Positions 41,154 to 50,449 of a stretch of DNA of 64,000 nt are shown here, one piece after another (the stretch's first letter is position 1; every line of letters begins with the position of its first letter). Origin of the DNA: Falsiroseomonas sp051859025 (GTDB taxonomy: Bacteria > Pseudomonadota > Alphaproteobacteria > Acetobacterales > Acetobacteraceae); contig NZ_JBHYGL010000013.1 in assembly GCF_051859025.1 (NCBI RefSeq), forward strand, positions 53,733 to 117,732, read 5' to 3'. The notes beneath the pieces were generated by a model that was not told the DNA's origin, made no database searches, and saw only the letters and a program-made list of their open reading frames with translations. The position numbers and the translations under genes are program-made.

Positions 41154-42865
41154 CCGAAACCGCCCCCGTGGTCGAGGTCCGCGACCTCCACGTCTCCTTC
41201 CCCACCCGCACCGGCCTGGTGCGCGCGGTGGACGGCGTTTCCTTCTCCCTCGCCAAGGGCCTCACTACCTGTGTCGTCGGCGAAAGCGGCTCCGGCAAGT
41301 CCGTCACGGCGCGCGCCATCCTGCAGATCGTCGATCCGCCGGGCCGCATCACCGGCGGGCAGATCCTGTTCCACCGCAAGGATGGATCGACCCTCGACCT
41401 CGCCGCCATGGACCCGCGCGGCCGCGCGATCCGCGATCTTCGCGGCGACGAGATCGCGATGATCTTCCAGGAGCCGATGTCCTCCCTCTCCCCCGTCCAC
41501 AAGGTGGGGGACCAGGTTGGGGAGGCGGTTCGCCTGCATCTCGGCCTGTCCCGCAAGCAGGCGCGCGAACGAGCGATCGAATTGCTGGCGTCGGTCGAGA
41601 TTCCCGACCCACATCGCGCGGTGGACCGCTACACCTTCGAATTCTCCGGCGGCATGCGTCAGCGCGTGATGATCGCGATGGCGCTGGCCTGCGATCCGGC
41701 CGTGCTGATCGCGGATGAACCGACCACGGCGCTGGACGTGACCACGCAGGCGGAGATCCTGGACCTCATCGGCCGCCTGCAGCAGCAGCGCGGCATGACG
41801 GTGATGTTCATCACGCACGACATGGGCGTGGTGGCGGAGATCGCGCATGATGTCGTCGTGATGGAGCGCGGGCGCGTGCGCGAAAGCGGGCCGGTGCGCA
41901 GCCTCTTCGCCTCGCCGCGGGATGCCTATACGCGCATGCTGCTGGGCAATGTCACCAAGCTCGAACGCCCTTCCGACATCCGCCTGAAGCGCGTGGAACC
42001 GGCGGTGCTGCCGCCGCCCATCCTGCGGATCGAGAACCTCTCGATGATCTTCCCCATCGTGAAGGGCGTGATGCGGAAGAAGGTAGGCGAGGTGCGCGCC
42101 GTCGATGGCGTAACGCTGGAGGTGAGGCCCGGGGAGACGCTGGGCGTCGTCGGTGAAAGCGGCTCCGGCAAGACCTCACTCGGCCGCTGCATCCTGCGCG
42201 TCACGGACCCGACAGGCGGTGCCATCCACTATCGGCGTGAGGACGGGACGGAGATCGACCTGGCGAAGGCCGAGGGCGAGACGCTGCGCGCCGCGCGGCG
42301 GGAAATCCGCATGGTCTTCCAGGACCCCTTCGCCAGCCTGAACCCCCGCATGACGGTGGCGCAGATTGTCGGCGAACCGCTGCTGGTCAACGGCCTCGCG
42401 CGTGGCGGAGAACTCCGCGATCGCGTCTCCGCCCTGCTGGAACGCGTGGGCATCGAGCCCGGCTGGGCGGAACGCTACCCCCACGCCTTCTCCGGCGGCC
42501 AGCGCCAGCGCATCTGCATCGCCCGCGCCCTCGCCCTCAAGCCCCGCGTGATCGTGGCGGATGAGGCGACGGCGGCGCTCGACGTCTCGCTACGCGCGCG
42601 GATGCTGGATCTGCTGCTGGACCTGCAGGATGAACTCAACCTCGCCTATGTCTTCATCAGCCACGATATCAGCGTCATCCGCTACATGTGCGACCGCGTG
42701 GCGGTGATGCATCGGGGCAAGGTGGTGGAGACGGGGGAGGCCGCCCAGGTCTGCGACAACCCGACGCACGCCTATACCAAGGCGCTGCTGTCGGCCGTGC
42801 CGCGGCCGGACCCGGAGGCGCGGCGCATCCACCTCCGCCACCGCTACGTCGCGGCGGCGGAGTAG
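41150..42865 (+). CDS. Fused ABC ATP-binding protein (DppD-DppF type)
   Basis: A 571-residue protein with two ATPase domains in one chain. Domain 1: Walker A GESGSGKS (~44-51), signature FSGGMRQR (~165-172), Walker B VLIADEPTTALD (~184-195). Domain 2: GESGSGKTS (~333-341), signature FSGGQRQR, Walker B VIVADEATAALD. Note that the second catalytic glutamate is kept (DEA). The fusion replaces separate DppD and DppF. It is the last gene of the plus-strand cluster and is convergent, with a 3-base gap, with the efflux operon; no terminator is visible between them. Confidence 0.94.
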   Translation: MTETAPVVEVRDLHVSFPTRTGLVRAVDGVSFSLAKGLTTCVVGESGSGKSVTARAILQIVDPPGRITGGQILFHRKDGSTLDLAAMDPRGRAIRDLRGDEIAMIFQEPMSSLSPVHKVGDQVGEAVRLHLGLSRKQARERAIELLASVEIPDPHRAVDRYTFEFSGGMRQRVMIAMALACDPAVLIADEPTTALDVTTQAEILDLIGRLQQQRGMTVMFITHDMGVVAEIAHDVVVMERGRVRESGPVRSLFASPRDAYTRMLLGNVTKLERPSDIRLKRVEPAVLPPPILRIENLSMIFPIVKGVMRKKVGEVRAVDGVTLEVRPGETLGVVGESGSGKTSLGRCILRVTDPTGGAIHYRREDGTEIDLAKAEGETLRAARREIRMVFQDPFASLNPRMTVAQIVGEPLLVNGLARGGELRDRVSALLERVGIEPGWAERYPHAFSGGQRQRICIARALALKPRVIVADEATAALDVSLRARMLDLLLDLQDELNLAYVFISHDISVIRYMCDRVAVMHRGKVVETGEAAQVCDNPTHAYTKALLSAVPRPDPEARRIHLRHRYVAAAE

Positions 42866-42868
42866 AGC

Positions 42869-45800
42869 TCAGGCCCGCGCCGTCAGCGCCGGCAGCTTCG
42901 CCCGCCGCGCCACCGCCAGGCGTTCCAGCCCCAGATAGACGGCAGGGGTGGTGTACAGCGTCAGAAGCTGGGACAGGATCAGCCCGCCGATGATGGTGAT
43001 GCCGAGTGGCTGGCGAAGCTCCGCGCCCGGTCCCGTCGCGAAGGCCAGCGGCAGCGCGCCGAACAGCGCGGCCAGCGTCGTCATCAGGATGGGGCGGAAG
43101 CGTTCGCGGCAGGCTTCCAGGATCGCGACCATGCCGCCCTCGCCACCCTCCCGCTCATGCTCCAGCGCGAAATCCACCATCATGATCGCGTTCTTCTTCA
43201 CGATGCCCATCAGCAGGATCACGCCGATCAACGCGATGATGGTGAAGGGCGTGTTCGTCGCCAGCAGGGCCAGCAGCGCACCTACGCCGGCCGTCGGCAG
43301 GGTGGAGATGATGGTCAGCGGGTGGATCAGGCTTTCGTAGAGCACGCCGAGAACGATGTAGATCGCGACCAGCGCGGCCAGGATCAGCAGGGGCAGGCCG
43401 CTCTGGAAATTCTGGAAGGCGCGGGCATTGCCGGCGAATTCGCCGCGGATGGAGCCGGGCATCTGGATGTCCAGCACCGCGCGTTCCACCAGCGCCGCCG
43501 CCTGGCCGAGTGTCGCGCCCTCGCCGAGGTTGAAGCTGATGGTGGCGGCCGGGAAGAGCCCCTGATGGGTGATGGACCGCGGCGCCACCGTGCGTTCCAG
43601 TCGTACCAGCGACCCCAGCGGCACCGGCCCTGCGGCACCCGGCACGAAGATGCGGGCCAGGCTGTCCGGGCTTTCCGTCAGCACCGGATCGACTTCCAGG
43701 ATGACGCGATACTGGTTGCGCGCGCGGTAGATGGTGGAGACCTGGCGCTGCGCGAAGGCGTTGTTCAGCGCGCCGCCGAGCGCGGAGACGGAAACGCCGA
43801 GCCGCGCCGCCGCATCGCGATCGATGACGAGGCGGGAGACGAGCCCCGTGCGCTGCTGGTCGGAGGACACATCCGCGACCTGCGGCACGGTGCGCAATTG
43901 CTGCACCAGCCGCTCGCTCCAGATGCCCAGTTCCTCGAGGTCCGGCGTCAGCAGCACATACTGGTAGGACCCGCTGGTCGATCGCCCGCCGATGTTGATG
44001 TCCTGTACGGGCCGCATGAAGGTCTGCAAACCGACGATGCGCGCGAGTGGTGCGCGCAGCCGCGCGATCACGCCATCCGCATTCAGCCCGCCGCGGTCCT
44101 CCTTCGGCTTCAGCGCCACCTGGATGCGGATGTTGCTGGAACTGCCGAAGAAGCCGCCGCCGCCGACGGAGGCGGATGCGCTTTCCACCGCCGGATCGGC
44201 GCGCAGCACTTCCATCAACCGCTGCTGGTAGACCACCATCTGCTGGAAGGAGGTATCCGGCTGCGCCTGCGCCGATCCCTGCAACAGGTTCGAATCCTGC
44301 GTCGGGATGAAGCCCTTGGGCACGACGGTGTAGAGCCACACCGTCAGCACGACCAGGCCGATGTTGAACAGCCAGGTCAGCACCCGGAAGCGCAGCACCA
44401 CCACCAGGCTTCGCATGTAGCCGCGGATGATCCAGTCCAGCGTCGCCTCGATGGCGCGGCCGATCCGCCCTTCCGGCTTCGGCTCCGCGCGCGCCAGGTG
44501 GGCAGCCATCATCGGCGTGACGGTCAGCGACACGATGGCGGAGATGGCGACGGCGATGGACAAGGTCGCCGCGAATTCGCGGAACATGCGGCCGACGATC
44601 CCGCCCAGGAACAGCAGCGGGATGAAGACCGCGATCAGCGACAGGCTCATCGACACCACGGTGAAGCCGATCTGGCGTGCGCCCTCGATCGCCGCCCGCA
44701 TCGGGCGCATGCCGCGTTCCTTCATCCGCGCCATGTTCTCGATCATCACGATGGCATCGTCCACGACGAAGCCGACGGAGATGGTGAGTGCCATGAGGGA
44801 GAGGTTGTTCAGCGAATACCCTACCATCCACATCACGCCGAGCGTGCCGAGCAGCGATAGCGGTACCGCGATGCCGGCGGCGAACAGGGCGGATGGCTTG
44901 CGCAGGAAGACCGCCACCACCAGCACCACCAGGACGATGCTGATGATCAGCGTGTGCTGCACTTCCGCGACGGAAGCGCGGATGGTCTCCGACCGGTCGC
45001 GCATGATCGTCACGTCGACGCCGGCCGGCATCCAGCGCTTCAGGTCGGGCAGCAGCGCGCGGATGCCGTCCACCACCTCCAGCACATTGGCGTCGGCCTG
45101 CTTGAAGATGGTGAGGATGACGGCGGGCTGGCCGTTGAAGGAACCGGATTGCCGGCGGTCCCGCGCACCCTGCTCGACGCGCGCGATGGAATCCAGCCGC
45201 ACCATCGCGCCATTCGCCTGGCGCACGATGATGGCGCCGAATTCCGCGGCTTCCTGCAAGCGGTCGTTCACGCTGATGGCGGCGGATTGGTAGGGACCTT
45301 CCAGCATCCCCGTTGCCTGGGTCACGTTCGCCGTCGTGATGGCGGTGCGGATCTGGTCCAGCGAGACACCCGCCGCCGTCGCGGCCGCGGGATCGACGGC
45401 GACGCGGATCGCTGGCTGCTCGGCGCCCGCGATGTTCACCTGAGCCGTGCCATCCACCTGCGACAGGCGCGGCACCACCACGCTGTCCGCCGCGTCATAC
45501 AACTGGCCTGGCGTCAGCGTGCTCGATGTCAGGGCCAGGATCAGCACCGGCGCGTCGCCGGGATTCAGCTTGCGGAACGTGGGCGTGTTCGTCAGGCCGG
45601 ATGGCAGATCCGACATCGCCGCGTTGATCGCCGCCTGCACGTCCCGCGCGGCGGAGGCGATGGGCCGGCTGAGGTCGAACTGCACGATGACGGTCGCGCT
45701 GCCGAGGCTGGAGGTGGAGGTCAGCTCCGTCACGCCGGGGATCTCGCCCAGCCTTCGCTCCAGCGGCGCGGCGACCGAGGACGCCATGATGGCGGGATCG

Positions 45801-45961
45801 GCGCCGGGCTGGCTGGCGCTGACGGCGATGGTCGGGAAATCCACCCGCGGCAGCGGCGCGACGGGCAGGCTGAAATAGGCCACGAGCCCTGCCAGCGCGA
45901 GGCCGATGGCCATCAGCGTCGTGCCGATGGGCCGCGCGATGAAGGGGGCGGAGATCGACAC
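42869..45961 (-). CDS. mdtC: RND multidrug efflux permease, MdtC-like
   Basis: A 1,030-residue inner-membrane RND pump with twelve expected segments and two large periplasmic loops. The N-terminal MSISAPFIARPIGTTL, the TM4 proton-relay motif GFVVDDAIVMIEN (~400-412, both Asp present) and the late IVKKNAIMMVDFAL are typical. The start is GTG, three bases after the stop of the other RND gene. It is last in the operon outer-membrane factor, adaptor, RND-1, RND-2. The closest arrangement known to me is E. coli mdtABC, where MdtB and MdtC form a mixed trimer; MdtC is the drug-translocating subunit there. The symbol is by analogy. Confidence 0.9.
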   Translation of the reverse strand: MSISAPFIARPIGTTLMAIGLALAGLVAYFSLPVAPLPRVDFPTIAVSASQPGADPAIMASSVAAPLERRLGEIPGVTELTSTSSLGSATVIVQFDLSRPIASAARDVQAAINAAMSDLPSGLTNTPTFRKLNPGDAPVLILALTSSTLTPGQLYDAADSVVVPRLSQVDGTAQVNIAGAEQPAIRVAVDPAAATAAGVSLDQIRTAITTANVTQATGMLEGPYQSAAISVNDRLQEAAEFGAIIVRQANGAMVRLDSIARVEQGARDRRQSGSFNGQPAVILTIFKQADANVLEVVDGIRALLPDLKRWMPAGVDVTIMRDRSETIRASVAEVQHTLIISIVLVVLVVAVFLRKPSALFAAGIAVPLSLLGTLGVMWMVGYSLNNLSLMALTISVGFVVDDAIVMIENMARMKERGMRPMRAAIEGARQIGFTVVSMSLSLIAVFIPLLFLGGIVGRMFREFAATLSIAVAISAIVSLTVTPMMAAHLARAEPKPEGRIGRAIEATLDWIIRGYMRSLVVVLRFRVLTWLFNIGLVVLTVWLYTVVPKGFIPTQDSNLLQGSAQAQPDTSFQQMVVYQQRLMEVLRADPAVESASASVGGGGFFGSSSNIRIQVALKPKEDRGGLNADGVIARLRAPLARIVGLQTFMRPVQDINIGGRSTSGSYQYVLLTPDLEELGIWSERLVQQLRTVPQVADVSSDQQRTGLVSRLVIDRDAAARLGVSVSALGGALNNAFAQRQVSTIYRARNQYRVILEVDPVLTESPDSLARIFVPGAAGPVPLGSLVRLERTVAPRSITHQGLFPAATISFNLGEGATLGQAAALVERAVLDIQMPGSIRGEFAGNARAFQNFQSGLPLLILAALVAIYIVLGVLYESLIHPLTIISTLPTAGVGALLALLATNTPFTIIALIGVILLMGIVKKNAIMMVDFALEHEREGGEGGMVAILEACRERFRPILMTTLAALFGALPLAFATGPGAELRQPLGITIIGGLILSQLLTLYTTPAVYLGLERLAVARRAKLPALTARA

Positions 45962-45964
45962 GCG

Positions 45965-48900
45965 CTATTCCGCCGCCGCCGACGCCGCACCCCGGAAGCG
46001 CCGCCCGACCCAGGCGCGCAGATCCTCCAGCGCCAGGTAGATGACGGGCGTGGTGTAGAGCGTGATGACCTGGCTCAGCAGCAGCCCGCCGATGACGGAA
46101 ACGCCGAGTGGCAGCCGCAACTCCGACCCCGCGCCATGGCCCAGCACCAGCGGCACTGCGCCGAGCAGCGCCGCCATCGTCGTCATCATGATGGGCCGGA
46201 ACCGCAGCAGGCAGGCTTCCCGGATCGCGTCACGGGGCGACATGCCGTGGTCCCGCTGCGCCTCCAGCGCGAAGTCGATCATCATGATCGCGTTCTTCTT
46301 CACGATGCCCATCAGCAGCACGATGCCGATCAGCCCGAGCACCGACAGGTCCAGCCCGACCATCATCAGCCCCAGCAGCGCGCCGATGCCGGCGGAGGGC
46401 AGGGTGGAGAGGATGGTGATGGGGTGTACGACGCTTTCGTAGAGCACGCCGAGCACGATGTAGATGACGATGACGGCGGCCAGGATCAGCCAGCCCTGGC
46501 CGGCCAGCGAACGGTCGAATTCCGCCGCATCGCCGCCGAAGCTGCCCTGCATCGTATCCGGCATGCCCATCCTCGCCTGCATCCCGCGGATGGCGGTGAC
46601 GGCCTGGCCGAGCGAGGCGCCGTGGGCCAGGTTGAAGCTGAAGGTCACGGCCGGGAACTGGTCCTGCCGCGTGATGGTCAGCGGCCCGCTGCCGCGCGTG
46701 ATGGTCGCGATTTCCGCCAGCGGGACCTGCGCGGCGATGCCGTTCGTCACGGTCCCCGGCACGCGCAGCATGCCGATGGCGGCGGGGTCGTTCATCTGGC
46801 GGGGATCGGCTTCCAGCACCACGCGATACTGGTTCGCCTGGCCGTAGATGGTGGAGATCTGCCGCTGGCCCAGCGCGTCATACAGCGCGTCATCCACCGC
46901 CTGCATGGTGACACCGAGGCGCGCGGCGCGGGCGCGGTCCACCTGCACCTGGATGCGCAGCCCATCGTCGCGCTGGTCGGACGCCACGTCCCGCAGTTGC
47001 GGCAGACCGCGCAAACCCTCCAGCAGCCTTGGCGCCCAGGCGCGCAGCTCGTCCGCCGCCGTGTCGGTCAGCGTGTACTGGTATTGCGTGCTGGATGGCC
47101 GCGTGCCGATCTGGATGTCCTGCACGGGCTGGAGATAGGCGACCACGCCGGGGATCATGGCGATCTGCGGCGACAGCCGCGCGATCACGGCGGAGACATC
47201 GTCGCTGCGTTCCGCCCGCGGCCGCAGCACCGCCACCACGCGGCCGGTATTCTGCGCCGCATTCACCGTGCCCGCGCCGGCGACGGAAGCGACGGAGACG
47301 ATCTCCGGGTCCCGCGCCACCACCTCCGCCACCTCCCGCTGCAACGCCGTCATGCGGGCGAAGGAGACATCCTGCGGGGCCTCCGTCGTGATGGTGATGA
47401 TCCCGGTATCCTGCAGCGGCAGGAACCCCTTCGGCATCACGATGTAGAGCCACACCGTCCCGCCCAGCGTCGCGACGGCGACCGCCAGCATCAGCCCCTC
47501 TCGCGCCAGGGCCCAGTCCAGCGTGCGGGCATAGAGGCGGCGGAGCCATTCGAAGCCAGCCTCGAAGGCGCGGTTGACGATGCCGGGCTTCTCCTCCGCC
47601 TGCGGCCGCAGCAGCAGGCCGCACATCATCGGCGTCAGCGTCAGCGACACGATCATGGAGACGATGACGGAGATGGTCAGCACGATGGCGAATTCGCGGA
47701 ACAGCCGCCCCACCACCCCATCCATGAACAGCAGCGGGATGAACACCGCCACCAGCGACACGGTGAGGGAGACGATGGTGAAGCCGATCTGCTTCGCGCC
47801 CTCGAACGCCGCATCCAGCGGCTTCTTGCCGCCCTCGATCAGTCGGACGATGTTCTCGATCATGACGATCGCATCATCCACCACGAAGCCCGTCGCGATG
47901 GTCAGCGCCATGAGGGAGAGGTTGTCGAGGGAATAGCCGCACAGCGCCATCACCCCGAAGGTGCCGATGATGGAAAGCGGCAGCGCCACGCCCGGCACCA
48001 GCGTCGCCCGGCCGCTGCGCAGGAACAGGTAGATCACCGCGACCACCAGCACGACTGACAGCACCAGCGTGAACTGCACCTCCTCCACCGAGGCGCGGAT
48101 GGTTTCCGTGCGGTCGGAGACGATGGAAAGCTGTACGCCGGCGGGCAGGGCGCGTTCCAGATTGGCCAGCTGCGTGCGCACCAGTTCCACGGTGCGGACG
48201 ATGTTGGCGCCGGGCTGGCGCTGCACGTCGATCAGCACGGCGCGCTGGCCGTTGTACCAGGCGGCCGTCAGCGTGTTCTCCAGATCCTCCACCGCCGCGC
48301 CCACGTCGCGCAGCCGCACCGGTGCTTCGTCCCGCCAGGCGATGATGAGGTCGTTGAAGGCGGCGGGTGTCGAGATCTGGTCATTCGCCATGATGGCGGA
48401 GGCCTGCTGCGGCCCGTCGATCGATCCCTTCGGCCCCGCCACATTGGCGGCGGCGACTGCAGTGCGCACCGTGGACAGGCCGATGCCATAGGCGGCCAGC
48501 CGCTGCGGATCGACCTGCAACCGCACCGCGGGCCGCATGTTGCCCTGCACCGCCACGCGCCCCACGCCCGTCACCTGCGAGAGCCGTTGCGCCAGCAGCG
48601 TGTCCACCACGTCGGACAGCCGCGCGGTCGGCAAGGTCTCCGACGTCAGGGCCAGCGTCATGATCGGCGGGTCCGCCGGGTTCACCTTCTGGTAGGTCGG
48701 CGGATAGGGAAGGTTGGAGGGCAGCGTGCCGCGCGCCGCGTTGATGGCGGATTGCACATCCTGCGCGGCATCGTCGATGTCCCGCCCCAGATTGAATTGC
48801 AGGGTGATGCGGGACACCGATGGCCCGCTGACGGACACCATTTCCGCCAGCCCCGCGATCTGCGCCAATTGCCGTTCCAGCGACGCCGTCACCAGCACCG

Positions 48901-49078
48901 CCACCGTATCGGGCGAGGCACCGGGCAATTGCGTCGTCACCTGGATGGTCGGGAAATCGACCTCCGGCAGGGATGACACGGGCAGGCGCAGATAGCCGTA
49001 GGCGCCGGCCAGCAGCACTGCCACCGCCAGCAGGAAGGTCGCGATGGGCCTCGCGATGAAGGGGGCGGAGATGTTCAT
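45965..49078 (-). CDS. mdtB: RND multidrug efflux permease, MdtB-like
   Basis: A 1,037-residue RND pump. MNISAPFIARPIATFLL opening, TM4 motif GFVVDDAIVMIEN at ~400 with both Asp, and IVKKNAIMMIDFAL near ~935. It differs from its neighbour in the porter loops, so the pair is a duplicated and diverged set, as in MdtB/MdtC. ATG 49078 lies 12 bases after the adaptor stop. Substrates cannot be read from sequence; MdtABC in E. coli exports bile salts, novobiocin and siderophores. Confidence 0.91.
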   Translation of the reverse strand: MNISAPFIARPIATFLLAVAVLLAGAYGYLRLPVSSLPEVDFPTIQVTTQLPGASPDTVAVLVTASLERQLAQIAGLAEMVSVSGPSVSRITLQFNLGRDIDDAAQDVQSAINAARGTLPSNLPYPPTYQKVNPADPPIMTLALTSETLPTARLSDVVDTLLAQRLSQVTGVGRVAVQGNMRPAVRLQVDPQRLAAYGIGLSTVRTAVAAANVAGPKGSIDGPQQASAIMANDQISTPAAFNDLIIAWRDEAPVRLRDVGAAVEDLENTLTAAWYNGQRAVLIDVQRQPGANIVRTVELVRTQLANLERALPAGVQLSIVSDRTETIRASVEEVQFTLVLSVVLVVAVIYLFLRSGRATLVPGVALPLSIIGTFGVMALCGYSLDNLSLMALTIATGFVVDDAIVMIENIVRLIEGGKKPLDAAFEGAKQIGFTIVSLTVSLVAVFIPLLFMDGVVGRLFREFAIVLTISVIVSMIVSLTLTPMMCGLLLRPQAEEKPGIVNRAFEAGFEWLRRLYARTLDWALAREGLMLAVAVATLGGTVWLYIVMPKGFLPLQDTGIITITTEAPQDVSFARMTALQREVAEVVARDPEIVSVASVAGAGTVNAAQNTGRVVAVLRPRAERSDDVSAVIARLSPQIAMIPGVVAYLQPVQDIQIGTRPSSTQYQYTLTDTAADELRAWAPRLLEGLRGLPQLRDVASDQRDDGLRIQVQVDRARAARLGVTMQAVDDALYDALGQRQISTIYGQANQYRVVLEADPRQMNDPAAIGMLRVPGTVTNGIAAQVPLAEIATITRGSGPLTITRQDQFPAVTFSFNLAHGASLGQAVTAIRGMQARMGMPDTMQGSFGGDAAEFDRSLAGQGWLILAAVIVIYIVLGVLYESVVHPITILSTLPSAGIGALLGLMMVGLDLSVLGLIGIVLLMGIVKKNAIMMIDFALEAQRDHGMSPRDAIREACLLRFRPIMMTTMAALLGAVPLVLGHGAGSELRLPLGVSVIGGLLLSQVITLYTTPVIYLALEDLRAWVGRRFRGAASAAAE

Positions 49079-49090
49079 GCGCGTGCCCCG

Positions 49091-50449
49091 TCAGGGCCGC
49101 GCGGGTGCTGTGGCAGGCGGGGGCGCGGGGGCCTCTGCCGGCGTGGGCGCTGGCGGCCGGCGGCGCGCCTGCGGTACGGAAGGCGGCGGCCGCACGGGTT
49201 CCGCCACCTGTACCAGGCTGCCATTCACCAACCGCAGCGCGCCCGATGTCACCGCCCGTTCGCCGACGCGCATCCCCGCCAGCACCACTGCCTGGCTGCC
49301 CGCGATGGTGCCGAGCGTGATGTTCCGCTGCTCCACGGTGTTGTCGTCCCGCACCACGAAGGCGTAGGGCCCCTGCGGCCCGCGCTGCACGGCCACCAGC
49401 GGCAGCACCGTCACGCCCCGCAGCACCGCCACCTGGATGCGCGTGTTCACGAAGGCCCCGGGCCAGAGGCGCTGGTCCTCATTCGGGAAGGTCGCCTTGA
49501 CGCGGATGGTGCCCGTTGTCTGGTCCACCTGGTTGTCGATGGTGACGACCTGCCCGATCGGGTTCGGCGGCGCGGGCGTGCCATCCAGCCGCGGCGGCGC
49601 ATTCTCCGCCAGCCGAGCCTCCACCGGCACCGGCCCGGCCGCCAGCGCCTGCATCACCTGCGGCAGGGTCTGCTGCGGCAGGGTGAAGTTCACCGTGATG
49701 GGCCGCAACTGCGTCACCACCACGATACCCGACGTGGTGCTGCTGGAGACGAGGTTGCCGAGGTCCACCTGCCGCAGGCCGACGCGGCCCTCGATCGGCG
49801 ACCGGATCGTGGCGAAATCCAGCTGCGTGCGGGCGCTGTCGATGGTGGCCTGGTCGAACTGCACCTGCGCTTCCAGCTGCGCCACCTGGGCGCGCTGCGT
49901 ATCGACAATCTGCTGGGACGTGCCGTTGCTGCGCAGCAATTGCTGGTAGCGCGTCAGGTCCAGCCGCGCATTGGCCAGCTGCGCCTCCCGCTGCGCCTTG
50001 GTGGCGATGGCCTGGTCGAGGCTGGCCTGGAGGCTGCGCGGATCGATGCGCAGCAGCACATCCCCCGCCTTGACCTCCTGCCCCTCCCGGAACGCGATTT
50101 CCGTGATGCGGCCGGATACCTGCGGCACGACGGTGATGGTGTTGTAGGCCTGCACGGTGCCCAGCGCGTCGAGCAGGATGGGCAGGTCCTCCACCGTCGC
50201 GGCGGCGGCGGTCACGGGAATGGCCGGCGCCGGCCCGCCTGCGCGGCGGACGCCGGGCTGGCCGGGCGGCGGTGGCGCCTGCACCGCCGGCGCGAAGGGC
50301 GGCAGGCCCGCCTGCCAGGCGTAGAAGGCCCCCCCGCCGATCGCGACCAGCCCCGCCAGCAGCCAGGGCCAGCGGCGCCGGCGGGGGGCGACCGGTGTGG
50401 CGAGCTTCGTTTCCGCGGGCTGGGGCGGGGTCTTCGGGACTTCGTTCAT
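49091..50449 (-). CDS. mdtA: RND efflux periplasmic adaptor (membrane fusion protein), MdtA-like
   Basis: A 452-residue adaptor. The N-terminus is cytoplasmic and Pro/Arg-rich, followed by a single membrane anchor (PWLLAGLVAIGGGAFYAW, ~31-48). The lipoyl half-motifs (VVPQVSGRITEI, ~108-119, and IRSPIEGRVGLRQVD, ~197-211) flank a coiled-coil hairpin (~135-195). A beta-barrel domain follows, and the C-terminal ~40 residues are Pro/Ala-rich. ATG 50449 overlaps the stop of the outer-membrane factor gene (ATGA). It links the RND pumps to the outer-membrane channel. Confidence 0.93.
   Translation of the reverse strand: MNEVPKTPPQPAETKLATPVAPRRRRWPWLLAGLVAIGGGAFYAWQAGLPPFAPAVQAPPPPGQPGVRRAGGPAPAIPVTAAAATVEDLPILLDALGTVQAYNTITVVPQVSGRITEIAFREGQEVKAGDVLLRIDPRSLQASLDQAIATKAQREAQLANARLDLTRYQQLLRSNGTSQQIVDTQRAQVAQLEAQVQFDQATIDSARTQLDFATIRSPIEGRVGLRQVDLGNLVSSSTTSGIVVVTQLRPITVNFTLPQQTLPQVMQALAAGPVPVEARLAENAPPRLDGTPAPPNPIGQVVTIDNQVDQTTGTIRVKATFPNEDQRLWPGAFVNTRIQVAVLRGVTVLPLVAVQRGPQGPYAFVVRDDNTVEQRNITLGTIAGSQAVVLAGMRVGERAVTSGALRLVNGSLVQVAEPVRPPPSVPQARRRPPAPTPAEAPAPPPATAPARP

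Noticed and set aside
44954..48058. A 1,034-codon open frame on the plus strand
   Set aside because: Antisense to the two RND pump genes; His/Asp/Gly/Arg-rich with no domain pattern.
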